NCBI GenBank assembly: GCA_946885765.1
Contig: CAMPHD010000161.1
Location: 1 to 7,416, forward strand
Reading direction: 5' to 3'
Length of the DNA stretch: 7,416 bases
Source of the DNA: an uncultured Thalassospira sp.
GTDB taxonomy: Bacteria > Pseudomonadota > Alphaproteobacteria > Rhodospirillales_A > Thalassospiraceae
In this document: in pieces, positions 1 to 6,301 of the stretch
Layout of the letters: the number at the start of each line of letters is the position of its first letter
Numbering within the stretch: the first letter of the stretch is position 1
Notes under the pieces: generated by a model
What the model was told of the DNA's origin: nothing
What the model saw: only the letters and a program-made list of their open reading frames with translations
Database searches by the model: none
Translations under genes and position numbers: made by a program

Positions 1-802
1 ATCGCGGATATGCAATCCGCGCAATGCCGCAATCGGCAATCTGAACCGTCGATGCCAGAAGTTCGGAAATCGCGTATTCGGCGGCCTGCCGTTCGGCGAT
101 TTCCGATAACGACGGCGCGGATTTGTCCTCCCGAATGCCTGATGCCTGCCTGATGCGGACTCTTTCAAAACGGGCATTACGGTTCGACGGGTCTTCAATC
201 CAGTCCTGCTGATACGCCCGAACCGTTGCAACCAGATCGGCCTTCGATACCGGCAGTAACGGCCGCAACAAACGCCCGTTGCGAAGGTAACGGCGCGCAG
301 ACATCCCTGCCCGTCCGATCACGCCACTATCGCGGTTCTGGCGCATGATACGGGTTTCCGCCTGATCGTCGCGGTGATGGGCGACCAGAAGGTGCAAGGC
401 GCCCGTTGCCTCAAGTTCGCGATCAAGCAGGTCATATCGCGCCTTGCGCGCGGCATCCTGAACTCCGCTTTGCGGCTTTGCCCCATCCCAGCGCACGACA
501 CGATGGGCAATCCCGTGATTTTGAAGCTGCCGTCCGACCCAGTTGGCCTCGTCCGCAGCGTCAGGCCGCAAATCGTGATCGACAGTGATCGCTATCAGTT
601 CCCCGCCATTGGATCGGCACCATTCATCTGCCAGCAATGCCAGTGCCAAACTGTCGGCACCGCCGGAAACGGCAACAGCAATTTTCGGTTTGTCTTCGAA
701 CGGCGCAAAAGCATTCATAAGGCGCGAAAAGACAACGGCGTCCAATGGGGTTCCATCGGACGCCGGATCAGGATTGATCATATTTTCAGGTTGGTCTGTC
801 AT
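1..802 (-). CDS. tilS: tRNA(Ile)-lysidine synthase TilS, 5' part (C-terminus beyond the window)
   Basis: TilS uses ATP to attach lysine to C34 of the CAU-anticodon tRNA-Ile, making lysidine so that the tRNA reads AUA; it is cytoplasmic and normally essential. The frame is open from an ATG at 802 to the window edge, giving 267 codons without a stop. Residues 46-51 read SGGADS, the PP-loop ATP-pyrophosphatase signature (after IAVAV). Residues 142-150, HHRDDQAET, match the second conserved N-type ATPase motif. The following stretch (RQNRDSGVIGRAGM) sits where relatives usually have an RxxRGSG-like segment and looks somewhat divergent. The C-terminal tRNA-binding domains are outside the window. 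The start is 11 bases after the cpoB stop with no strong ribosome binding site, so translational coupling to cpoB is likely. Met8 (781) is a possible alternative start. The family call is secure; the exact start is less so. Confidence 0.93.
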   Translation of the reverse strand, partial: MTDQPENMINPDPASDGTPLDAVVFSRLMNAFAPFEDKPKIAVAVSGGADSLALALLADEWCRSNGGELIAITVDHDLRPDAADEANWVGRQLQNHGIAHRVVRWDGAKPQSGVQDAARKARYDLLDRELEATGALHLLVAHHRDDQAETRIMRQNRDSGVIGRAGMSARRYLRNGRLLRPLLPVSKADLVATVRAYQQDWIEDPSNRNARFERVRIRQASGIREDKSAPSLSEIAERQAAEYAISELLASTVQIADCGIARIAYPR

Positions 803-813
803 CGGACACCCGA

Positions 814-1947
814 TCAGGAACAACCGCGATTTTTGCGTTCCTGACGCGCACGATCCAGAACAACCGCCGACGCATTCGGGAAGTTTGAAATCAGATGGCC
901 AAAGGTCGTGCAGGCATCTTCGTTTTTACCGAGATTGCCCAGCGACATGCCAAGTTTAAGCAGGTTATCTGCTGCCTTGCTGCTGTCCGGGTACGTCTGG
1001 AAACCTTCGGTAAAGGCAACCGCAGCCTGATCATACTGCTCGCGCACATAAAATGTTTCACCAAGCCAGTATTGCGCATTCCCGGCCAAGGCATTGTCCG
1101 GGTTATTTTTAACAAACGCGGCAAGGGAGCTCTCAGCCGCGGCGAAATCCTGTCGGCGCAAAAGATCAAAGGCATAACGATACTGTTCCTCGGGCGTCCC
1201 GTCAGGAAGAACCCCGCCCCCGGCTGGCGCACTTGCCGTCCGGGCTGGTGCCGCAGAGGATGTATTTGCCGGACCCGATGGAACGGCAGGCGGTGATCCT
1301 TCGTTCTCGATAACGCCAAACAGTTGGGTGCCGCGATCATCAACCCGTTGCCCTGTGCCTGCGGTATTTGGCTGCGCACCGGACGAAGCGCCGGTTGCAC
1401 CTGCAGCAGCTCCTGTCCTCGCAGCAGCCGGTGCAGCCCCCGTCTGGCCACTGGCCGACGATGCACCACCTTCAAGCTGACCAAGGCGATAATCGATATC
1501 AGACACCAGCCGTTCAAGACGGTCTTCAATCTTGCGGATACGGAAATCAAATTCTTCGATCTGGCCTGTAAGCTGGGTCACAGATCGCTCGATTTCGTTG
1601 ATCTGGACCTGCTGGCGTGCGGCTGCCGGGCTTCCGCCACTGCCACCGCTATCAGGCACCCCACCGGAAGGAACACCCTCGCGGTAGACATAGCGCTGCA
1701 ACAGATCAAGATCGTTGCGCAGCTGTTCGACCTGCCGGGTCATATTTGAATCCTGGGCAAACGCAGATGGGCTGCCAAGAACAGTCATTCCCATCAGGGC
1801 CGTGACGGCAAACACCGACAGATAGCCGATCGGGCTGCGTCGCAACGCCCCCTGTCCCCCCCCAACGGTTGGTGAAATCGCAACGGCCGACATGCGGGAC
1901 GGCAGGGCGTTATTTCGATAACCGGTTTTCGGGCCAACTCGGATCAT
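814..1947 (-). CDS. cpoB: Tol-Pal cell division coordinator CpoB (YbgF), periplasmic TPR protein
   Basis: CpoB binds TolA in the periplasm and, in E. coli, coordinates outer-membrane constriction with PBP1B-driven septal peptidoglycan synthesis. From the ATG at 1947 the product is 377 residues. A hydrophobic signal segment lies at about 37-64 and ends SAFA before QD, a good signal peptidase I site. Coiled-coil segments (about 65-89 and 111-160, rich in heptad Leu/Ile) flank a Gly/Ser/Pro insert and match the N-terminal trimerisation domain. Residues 161-249 are an Ala/Gly/Ser/Pro linker. Residues 251-377 are TPR repeats (EEQYRYAFDLL, AQYWLGETFY, AADNLLKLGMSL). The start is uncertain: the frame opens at 1980 (ATG ATG). 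I chose 1947 because AAGGA lies 7 bases upstream; ATG 1893 and TTG 1845 would give a shorter, more normal signal peptide. A terminator separates it from pal; tilS follows 11 bases later. The length exceeds the E. coli protein because of the linker and the long N-terminus. Confidence 0.93.
   Translation of the reverse strand: MIRVGPKTGYRNNALPSRMSAVAISPTVGGGQGALRRSPIGYLSVFAVTALMGMTVLGSPSAFAQDSNMTRQVEQLRNDLDLLQRYVYREGVPSGGVPDSGGSGGSPAAARQQVQINEIERSVTQLTGQIEEFDFRIRKIEDRLERLVSDIDYRLGQLEGGASSASGQTGAAPAAARTGAAAGATGASSGAQPNTAGTGQRVDDRGTQLFGVIENEGSPPAVPSGPANTSSAAPARTASAPAGGGVLPDGTPEEQYRYAFDLLRRQDFAAAESSLAAFVKNNPDNALAGNAQYWLGETFYVREQYDQAAVAFTEGFQTYPDSSKAADNLLKLGMSLGNLGKNEDACTTFGHLISNFPNASAVVLDRARQERKNRGCS
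1856..1863 (-). repeat. Run of eight G (coding strand) in the cpoB 5' region
   Basis: The plus strand reads C8 here, so the cpoB strand reads G8 followed by A, encoding Gly-Gly-Gly if translation starts upstream. A second G5 run follows three bases later, just before a possible TTG start at 1845. If TTG is the real start the G-rich tract lies where a ribosome binding site would be; if an upstream ATG is used it lies inside the reading frame ahead of the signal peptide. Confidence 0.8.
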
Positions 1948-1954
1948 TTTCGGG

Positions 1955-1959
1955 TCCTT
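1955..1959 (-). promoter_or_regulatory. Shine-Dalgarno AAGGA deciding the chosen cpoB start
   Basis: AAGGA on the minus strand is separated by seven bases from the ATG at 1947, an ideal spacing. The first ATG (1980) has only GGGGA two bases away; that motif would suit the adjacent ATG at 1977 with five bases. This is why 1947 is preferred, although a functional start there still leaves an unusually long region ahead of the signal peptide. Confidence 0.5.
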
Positions 1960-2006
1960 CGTCGTAATTTCGAACATCATATTCCCCGTGTCATCAAGGA
2001 ATATCT

Positions 2007-2020
2007 AATGTTGCAACATT
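2007..2020. promoter_or_regulatory. 14-bp perfect palindrome upstream of cpoB, possible operator
   Basis: AATGTTGCAACATT is identical on both strands. It lies in the 115-base gap between the pal stop and the upstream cpoB ATG, just downstream of the pal terminator and 26 bases before the ATG at 1980. Its position would suit a repressor site for a cpoB-tilS promoter, but I could not identify convincing -35 and -10 boxes around it and cannot name a regulator. One palindrome of this length is not very surprising by chance in a window this size. Confidence 0.35.
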
Positions 2021-2030
2021 TTCAGGCGGC

Positions 2031-2068
2031 AAAAATAAGGCGCCTGTTCCTTACGGAACAGGCGCCTT
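2031..2068 (-). terminator. Intrinsic (rho-independent) terminator after pal
   Basis: The minus strand contains a perfect 14-bp stem (AAGGCGCCTGTTCC, loop GTAA, then its complement; arms at 2068-2055 and 2050-2037) followed by ATTTTT. It begins 27 bases after the pal stop codon. The T-tract lies only on the minus-strand side, so it acts on transcription from the tol-pal genes. It should end most pal transcripts and so partly separates cpoB-tilS from the tol operon. Confidence 0.9.
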
Positions 2069-2095
2069 GAAATTCAGGCTTTCACCTGCACGCTC

Positions 2096-2593
2096 TTAAC
2101 GGATAACCGAAACAGAGCGGCGGTTTTTCGCCCAGCTTTCTTCGTCGTGGCCCAGAGCGACCGGACGTTCTTTACCATAGGAAATGGTTTCGACACGCGA
2201 CGGATCGATGCCCAGAGCAACGAGGTAATCTTTCACGGAGTTCGCGCGACGCTCACCCAGTGCAAGGTTGTATTCACGCGTGCCGCGTTCGTCGGCATGG
2301 CCTTCGACAACGACTTTGTACTGCGGGTATTTTTTCAGCCAAGCAGACTGAAGTTCCAGCGTACGGCGTGCTTCGCCCGACAGGTCATATTTGTCGAAGC
2401 CAAAGAATACGCGATCACCAACATTAACCGCGAACCATTCCGGGCTGCTTTCCGAAAGCGCGCTCGAAGTGGAAGACGGCTGATTGGTGGTCGAGACACC
2501 TTCGCCAGCAGAGGTTGCCGAGCTGTCAGGTGCGGTTTCACAGGCAGCCAGAAGTGCGGCAGCAGCAAAAACACTCAGAATCCGAAGTTTCAT
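2096..2593 (-). CDS. pal: Peptidoglycan-associated lipoprotein Pal
   Basis: Pal is an outer-membrane lipoprotein that binds peptidoglycan and TolB, tethering the outer membrane to the wall and driving constriction at division. The 165-residue product starts with a lipoprotein signal peptide whose lipobox is LAAC at 15-18; Cys18 would be lipidated, and Glu19 is not an Asp retention signal, so outer-membrane sorting is expected. A Ser/Thr-rich linker (about 20-50) leads to an OmpA-like domain (about 58-165). It carries the peptidoglycan-binding motif GHADERGTREYNLALGERRA at 98-117, with Asp101 and the Arg pair 115-116, plus SYGKERP and the closing NRRSVSV. Length and layout are normal for the family. 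The ATG at 2593 has a strong ribosome binding site, AAGGGGAA, seven bases upstream. The 129-base gap after tolB holds a candidate promoter and a palindrome, and a terminator follows, so pal may also be transcribed alone. Confidence 0.98.
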   Translation of the reverse strand: MKLRILSVFAAAALLAACETAPDSSATSAGEGVSTTNQPSSTSSALSESSPEWFAVNVGDRVFFGFDKYDLSGEARRTLELQSAWLKKYPQYKVVVEGHADERGTREYNLALGERRANSVKDYLVALGIDPSRVETISYGKERPVALGHDEESWAKNRRSVSVIR

Positions 2594-2675
2594 TTAAGTT
2601 TTCCCCTTAACACCGGACACATTCGCCCGATTGTGGTGTTTTCCATGTCTCGCGACACCGAAAATGCCCGCGATT

Positions 2676-2690
2676 AATGCGAATCGCATT
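2676..2690. promoter_or_regulatory. 15-bp palindrome (7-1-7) in the pal leader, candidate operator
   Basis: On the pal strand the sequence is AATGCGA-T-TCGCATT, a perfect inverted repeat with a one-base centre. It starts about 10 bases after the predicted start point of the candidate pal promoter at 2706-2734, a classic repressor position. A second overlapping inverted repeat, GCGATT/AATCGC (2670-2675 and 2682-2687), allows an alternative hairpin. The 7-1-7 layout recalls Fur-type boxes, but the bases do not match the classical Fur consensus well, so the regulator is unknown. Confidence 0.4.
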
Positions 2691-2705
2691 CAGTGCTTCG
2701 CGATG

Positions 2706-2734
2706 ACTATACTCTTGAGATATCAGGGAATCAA
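2706..2734 (-). promoter_or_regulatory. Candidate sigma70 promoter for pal
   Basis: On the minus strand TTGATT (2734-2729; 4 of 6 with TTGACA) is separated by exactly 17 bases from TATAGT (2711-2706; 5 of 6 with TATAAT). The -35 box lies over the last codons and near the stop of tolB. Transcription would begin near 2699, leaving a leader of about 105 bases before pal. No terminator precedes it, so readthrough from tolB is also expected. This is based on motif match only. Confidence 0.55.
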
Positions 2735-4093
2735 GGGCGACCATGCTGGATCTGATCCATCCGCCGGTGTAACGATCTCTCGTTCGTTATAACCGGTCAA
2801 ATCGATCGAATACAGACGGTATCGATCCTTGGTCCCGTCCCTGGACGGGTGCTGGCGGTGATACATCAACACTCTTCCGTTCGGTGCCCATGTCGGGCCT
2901 TCGACAAGGAAGCCCTCGGCCAAAAGCCGCTCTCCACTGCCATCCGGACGCATGACACCGATATAGAACCGACCTCCTTGTGATTTGGTGAAGGCGATCA
3001 GGTCTCCGCGTGGCGACCAGACCGGTGTGGCATAAAGACCACCACCGAAACTGATGCGCTGGACGCCGCTACCATCCGCATTCATCACGTAAAGTTGCTG
3101 TGATCCGCTACGGTCAGAGTTGAACGTGATTCGCGAACCATCAGGAGAATATGACGGCGATGTATCAACTGCAGGATGCCGCGTCAACTGGCGTTTTTCA
3201 CGCGTACGCAGATCCAGCTCGTAGACTTCACTATTGCCGTCCAAAGCCTGGGACATCACCACGGAATTGCCATCTGGGGCAAAGCGCGGGGCAAAGGTCA
3301 TGCCCGGGAAATCGCCAAGCAATTCAAGCTCGCCGGTATCGATATCCAGAACATAGACACGTGGTTTGTCGTTGAAGTACGACATATAAACCACTTCCTG
3401 GGCCGTCGGAGAGAAACGCGGGTTCAGGACAAGAAACTTGCCGTCTGACAGGAAACGATGGTTCGCACCGTCCTGATCCATGATGGCAAGCCGCTTGACG
3501 CGTTTATCGCCCGGGCCCGATTCGGAGACATAAACGATACGGGTATCGAAATAGCCCGATTCCCCGGTAATGCGTTTATAAATCTCGTCGGCAATCTTGT
3601 GTGCGATGCGCCGCCAGTTGTTCGGCTGGGTGCGATAGGCCACCCCTGCCATCTGGTTTTCAGCCAGAACATCCCAAAGGCGGAATTCGACACGCAGAAG
3701 CCCGTTCGGTTCGGTTACGACCCGGCCATTGACGAGTGCCTGTGCATTGATTGCGCGCCACTCGGCAAAGTTCGGGTTAACCGCCAGCGAACTGGCACTC
3801 TGGATAAAGGCTTTTTCGTCAATCGGCGCAAACAGACCCGATCGCGCCAGATCATTGCTGATCACCGATGTGATGTTCTGGCCGACTTCGGTTTCCGAAA
3901 CACCTTCACCCGGGAAACGGGTAATGGCGATCGGCATCGGCTTGACTTCACCGCGGGTGATGTCGATACGGAGTTCGGCATGCGCCGGTGCCGAGGGTAC
4001 AACGGCCAGGCCAGCGACAACGGCAAGGGCACACAGTCCGGCCAGACTGCGTGTAACCCAATATCGTTTGAATGCGTTGGTCTTGATGGTCAT
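2723..4093 (-). CDS. tolB: Tol-Pal translocation protein TolB, periplasmic beta-propeller
   Basis: TolB is the periplasmic partner that binds Pal and is pulled off it by TolA, freeing Pal to bind peptidoglycan. The 456-residue product has a signal peptide: basic n-region, hydrophobic core at about 17-33, and the cleavage motif AHA before ELR at 39/40, so the mature protein begins with the TolA-interacting N-terminal strand. Residues 40-180 form the TolB N-terminal domain ([18 protein letters not shown]). From about 185 on there are WD40-like propeller repeats, seen as repeated [41 protein letters not shown] and [12 protein letters not shown] motifs; DPAWSPL ends the protein. Length is normal, slightly over E. 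coli because of the long signal peptide. The start ATG follows AGCGAGGCAGG. It sits 49 bases after tolA, with a candidate promoter overlapping the tolA end. Confidence 0.98.
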   Translation of the reverse strand: MTIKTNAFKRYWVTRSLAGLCALAVVAGLAVVPSAPAHAELRIDITRGEVKPMPIAITRFPGEGVSETEVGQNITSVISNDLARSGLFAPIDEKAFIQSASSLAVNPNFAEWRAINAQALVNGRVVTEPNGLLRVEFRLWDVLAENQMAGVAYRTQPNNWRRIAHKIADEIYKRITGESGYFDTRIVYVSESGPGDKRVKRLAIMDQDGANHRFLSDGKFLVLNPRFSPTAQEVVYMSYFNDKPRVYVLDIDTGELELLGDFPGMTFAPRFAPDGNSVVMSQALDGNSEVYELDLRTREKRQLTRHPAVDTSPSYSPDGSRITFNSDRSGSQQLYVMNADGSGVQRISFGGGLYATPVWSPRGDLIAFTKSQGGRFYIGVMRPDGSGERLLAEGFLVEGPTWAPNGRVLMYHRQHPSRDGTKDRYRLYSIDLTGYNEREIVTPADGSDPAWSPLIP

Positions 4094-4141
4094 CCTGCCT
4101 CGCTATTTTCCACGCGTTTTGAGGGACTTATGATTTTATTC

Positions 4142-4171
4142 ATTACAGGCCCAGCATTTCACGCATGTCAA
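4142..4171 (-). promoter_or_regulatory. Candidate sigma70 promoter for tolB, inside the tolA 3' end
   Basis: On the minus strand TTGACA (4171-4166), a perfect -35 box, is followed after 18 bases by TGTAAT (4147-4142; 5 of 6, but missing the strongly conserved second-position A). The -10 box overlaps the tolA stop codon. Transcription would start near 4135, about 40 bases ahead of tolB. The -35 lies in coding sequence (the Phe-Asp-Met codons), so the match may be accidental. In E. coli a separate tolB-pal transcript is known, which makes this position plausible. Confidence 0.45.
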
Positions 4172-5099
4172 AATTGAACGTGAATGTGCGCCACATTTCG
4201 TATTTATCCAGCGGCAGTTTTAGAGGACTGCATTGCGGATTTAGCACAGCTCGAAGGGCACTTTCTGCAATCGTACGGCGTGATGGATCGCCGCCAATCT
4301 CGCCAGAGTTGCTAATTCGTGCCTGTCGGACGGTACCGTCCGGGTTCGCGCTGACATGAATTTCAACCGCGAAGTTCCCGGCTTCCTTGGCTCCGGCCGG
4401 TGGGCTCCAGCAGCGTTCGATCTGTCTTTTGACGGCGTCAAGCTCACTCATAGTCAAACGTGCGTCCAGACGCGTCGCGACAACCTCGCTGGCATTGTCC
4501 TCGGGCGTATCTTCCGGTGTATCCTGTGGTGTTGGTTGTGCGCTCGGTTCGGTTTTACGCACATCCTTCAGAATATCGGCAAGCGTCCGCTTCGGTTCCG
4601 GATCGGGTTGCTTCTTCGGCTCGGGCTTCGGTTCCGGTTTTGGCTCCGGCTTTTTGGCTTCAACCGGCTTCGGTTTCGGCTTTTCCGGGGTCGGGGTCGG
4701 TTCCTTCTTCACTTCAGGCTTCGGAACGGGTTTTGGTTCCGGCTTGGGCTGTGGTTTCGGTTCGACCTTCGGTTCCGGTTTTGGCTCTGGCTTCGGCTCC
4801 GGTTTTGGTTCCGGTTTCGGCGCGGGCTTTGGTTCCGGCTTGGGTTCCGGTTTTGGCTCCGGCTTCGGAACGGGCTTTGGCTCTGGCTTCGGGGCCGGTT
4901 TCGGTTTCGGCTTTTCTTCGGCTTTCGGCTTTGGCAGCGCCTTGGTCGGAGCCGCCGAGAATTCATCGACCGTGACCACCTCGACCGAAATCGACTGCAG
5001 TTCCAGCGGCGTTTCCTCGAACAGTTCCGGCAAGCCTAACCAGGCAATCAAAAAGATCGCCAGATGGGCTGCCAGGGAAATCAGAACACTGCGTAACAT
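4143..5099 (-). CDS. tolA: Cell envelope integrity protein TolA with a Pro-Lys-Glu rod
   Basis: TolA is the inner-membrane-anchored rod that carries the TolQR motion to TolB-Pal. The 318-residue product has one N-terminal membrane segment (about 4-23, including SLAAH, which corresponds to the conserved SHLLH-type motif). Residues 57-170 are a low-complexity Pro/Lys/Glu rod, mainly PKPE tetrapeptides. A charged Thr/Pro/Asp stretch (about 180-205) follows. The C-terminal TolA/TonB-type domain (about 208-318) contains [44 protein letters not shown] and the closing FDMREML; Cys230 and Cys290 fit the conserved disulphide pair. The rod differs from the Ala/Lys-rich helix of E. coli TolA and resembles TonB, but the C-terminal domain and the position between tolR and tolB identify TolA. 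The ATG lies six bases after the tolR stop; the ribosome binding site is weak, suggesting coupled translation. Confidence 0.97.
   Translation of the reverse strand: MLRSVLISLAAHLAIFLIAWLGLPELFEETPLELQSISVEVVTVDEFSAAPTKALPKPKAEEKPKPKPAPKPEPKPVPKPEPKPEPKPEPKPAPKPEPKPEPKPEPKPEPKVEPKPQPKPEPKPVPKPEVKKEPTPTPEKPKPKPVEAKKPEPKPEPKPEPKKQPDPEPKRTLADILKDVRKTEPSAQPTPQDTPEDTPEDNASEVVATRLDARLTMSELDAVKRQIERCWSPPAGAKEAGNFAVEIHVSANPDGTVRQARISNSGEIGGDPSRRTIAESALRAVLNPQCSPLKLPLDKYEMWRTFTFNFDMREMLGL
4590..4931 (-). repeat. Degenerate 12-bp repeats encoding the TolA PKPE rod
   Basis: The repeat encodes TolA residues 57-170, built from Pro-Lys-Pro-X units (X mostly Glu, sometimes Ala, Val or Gln). At DNA level the units are degenerate, but longer blocks recur exactly: the plus-strand 17-mer GGTTCCGGTTTTGGCTC occurs at 4630, 4771 and 4843. 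Such blocks allow in-frame gain or loss of units by recombination or slippage. The low complexity also opens long false frames on the opposite strand. Confidence 0.9.
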
Positions 5100-5105
5100 G
5101 TCGGT

Positions 5106-5561
5106 TTACTTGCCCTTTTCGGGCAGCTCCGCGATCAGCGCAACTTTGCTAAACCCGGCTTCACTGATCAGGCCCATGACTTCCATCACACGGCCATAAT
5201 CGATTGCCCGGTCACCGCGCACGAAAATGCGGGTATCGCGTTTGTTCTCGGTAATGGCCGAAAGCTTCTCGGCCAGCGTGTCCTGCGGGACTTCACTATC
5301 CATAATATAAAGGGTGCCATCACCGGTGACCGACACGACAAGCGGTTCGTCCTGGCCTGTCATTGGCGCTGCCGATGTTTCAGGCAGGTCAACTTCCACA
5401 CCAACCGTCATCAACGGTGCGGCAACCATAAAGATCACCAGCAGAACAAGCATCACGTCGACCATCGGGGTGACGTTGATGTCGCTCATGGCGCGGCGAC
5501 GGTTGCTGCGACGACCGCGGCGGCGTCCTCCGCCCGATCCGGATGCGAGTTGTGCGCCCAT
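5106..5561 (-). CDS. tolR: Tol-Pal motor protein TolR (ExbD/TolR family)
   Basis: TolR forms the proton-conducting complex with TolQ and energises TolA. I place the start at the ATG at 5561, one base after the tolQ stop (TGA T ATG), giving 151 residues. A frame-open extension to 5639 lies inside tolQ and would add 26 residues unlike the family, so it is rejected. An Arg/Gly-rich cytoplasmic tail (8-23) precedes SDINVTPMVDVMLVLLVIF. Asp35 is the conserved membrane Asp used for proton transfer, and the single membrane segment spans about 33-52. VEVDLP follows, then the periplasmic domain (about 60-151) with DTRIFVRGDRAIDYG and VMGLISEAGFSKVALI, both typical of ExbD/TolR. Length matches the family. 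It is tightly coupled to tolQ and followed by tolA after six bases. Confidence 0.97.
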   Translation of the reverse strand: MGAQLASGSGGGRRRGRRSNRRRAMSDINVTPMVDVMLVLLVIFMVAAPLMTVGVEVDLPETSAAPMTGQDEPLVVSVTGDGTLYIMDSEVPQDTLAEKLSAITENKRDTRIFVRGDRAIDYGRVMEVMGLISEAGFSKVALIAELPEKGK

Positions 5562-5562
5562 A

Positions 5563-6294
5563 TCAGTCTCTCGCGTCGTCAAGCTGGCGTGACAGGATCG
5601 ACGTGAACTCGTCGACAAACGCTTCAAGGCGGTTGCCATAACGGTTCAAGTCACTGGAAATCTTGTTGTACGCAACCACCGCCGGAATAGCCGCGACAAG
5701 GCCCATCGCCGTTGCAAGCAGTGCCTCGGCAATACCTGGCGCCACAACCGCAAGCGATGTGTTTTTAGACGCCGCAATCGCCTGGAACGACACCATGATC
5801 CCCCAGACAGTTCCGAACAGGCCGACAAACGGTGCGGTCGAGCCAACAGATGCCAGGAAGGTCATGTAACGCTCGACCCGGTCCATTTCACGGCCCAGCG
5901 TGATTTCCATCGACCGTTCCAGACGCTGCTGCAGGCGCGCGCGCATTGTTTCGCCCTTGACCCCGCGTGCGTTGGAACGACGCCATTCGCGCATCGCCGA
6001 CACAAAGATCGCCGACATCGGATCGCGCGGCTGATCAGCAATTCGGTCATACAGGTCTTCAAGCGACCCACCCGACCAGAATGCTTCTTCAAACGTGTTT
6101 GCCTGGGCGCGCAATTTGCGCAACCGCATCAGCTTTTCAATAACAATTGCCCATACCCAGACGGATGCCAGCATAAGTCCGATCATCACCGTTTTGACGA
6201 CAATCCCGGCCTGCATGAACAGGCCCCACATAGACATGTCATGGGCCATGACCGACTGCCCCAGCGTTACCGCGTCGACCACCTGATTTTCCAT
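5563..6294 (-). CDS. tolQ: Tol-Pal motor protein TolQ (MotA/TolQ/ExbB family)
   Basis: TolQ is the polytopic inner-membrane subunit of the TolQR proton channel. The 243-residue product has three membrane segments at about 30-52, 143-173 and 181-210, with a cytoplasmic loop (about 55-140) rich in charged residues between the first two, the usual layout. Family signatures are GSTAPFVGLFGTVWGIMVSF (151-170) in the second segment and IAEALLATAMGLVAAIPAVV (188-207) in the third. Thr153 and Thr196 appear to correspond to the conserved channel-lining threonines. Length is close to the usual 230 or so. The ATG is seven bases after the ybgC stop, and GAGGA overlapping the end of ybgC may serve as ribosome binding site. 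No separate promoter is visible; expression is likely shared with ybgC and possibly ruvB. Confidence 0.98.
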   Translation of the reverse strand: MENQVVDAVTLGQSVMAHDMSMWGLFMQAGIVVKTVMIGLMLASVWVWAIVIEKLMRLRKLRAQANTFEEAFWSGGSLEDLYDRIADQPRDPMSAIFVSAMREWRRSNARGVKGETMRARLQQRLERSMEITLGREMDRVERYMTFLASVGSTAPFVGLFGTVWGIMVSFQAIAASKNTSLAVVAPGIAEALLATAMGLVAAIPAVVAYNKISSDLNRYGNRLEAFVDEFTSILSRQLDDARD

Positions 6295-6301
6295 ATTCTC
6301 T

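Noticed and set aside
374..844. Plus-strand open frame of 156 codons
   Set aside because: Antisense of tilS, whose minus-strand frame carries the PP-loop SGGADS and HHRDDQAET motifs.
2594..2722. Terminator between tolB and pal
   Set aside because: The inverted repeats in this gap are not followed by a T-tract on the minus strand, so they read better as an operator-type palindrome.
3458..4177. Plus-strand open frame of 239 codons
   Set aside because: Antisense of tolB, which is unambiguous by signal peptide and propeller repeats; no credible domain in the antisense product.
4387..5199. Plus-strand open frame of 270 codons rich in Gly-Ser-Phe
   Set aside because: It is the antisense of the PKPE repeat in tolA; low-complexity codons keep other frames open. 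It has no family similarity I recognise and lies fully over tolA and the end of tolR.
5562..5639. 26-codon upstream extension of TolR
   Set aside because: It would lie entirely within the tolQ 3' end and encodes no family-like sequence; the ATG at 5561 gives a normal-length TolR directly after the tolQ stop.
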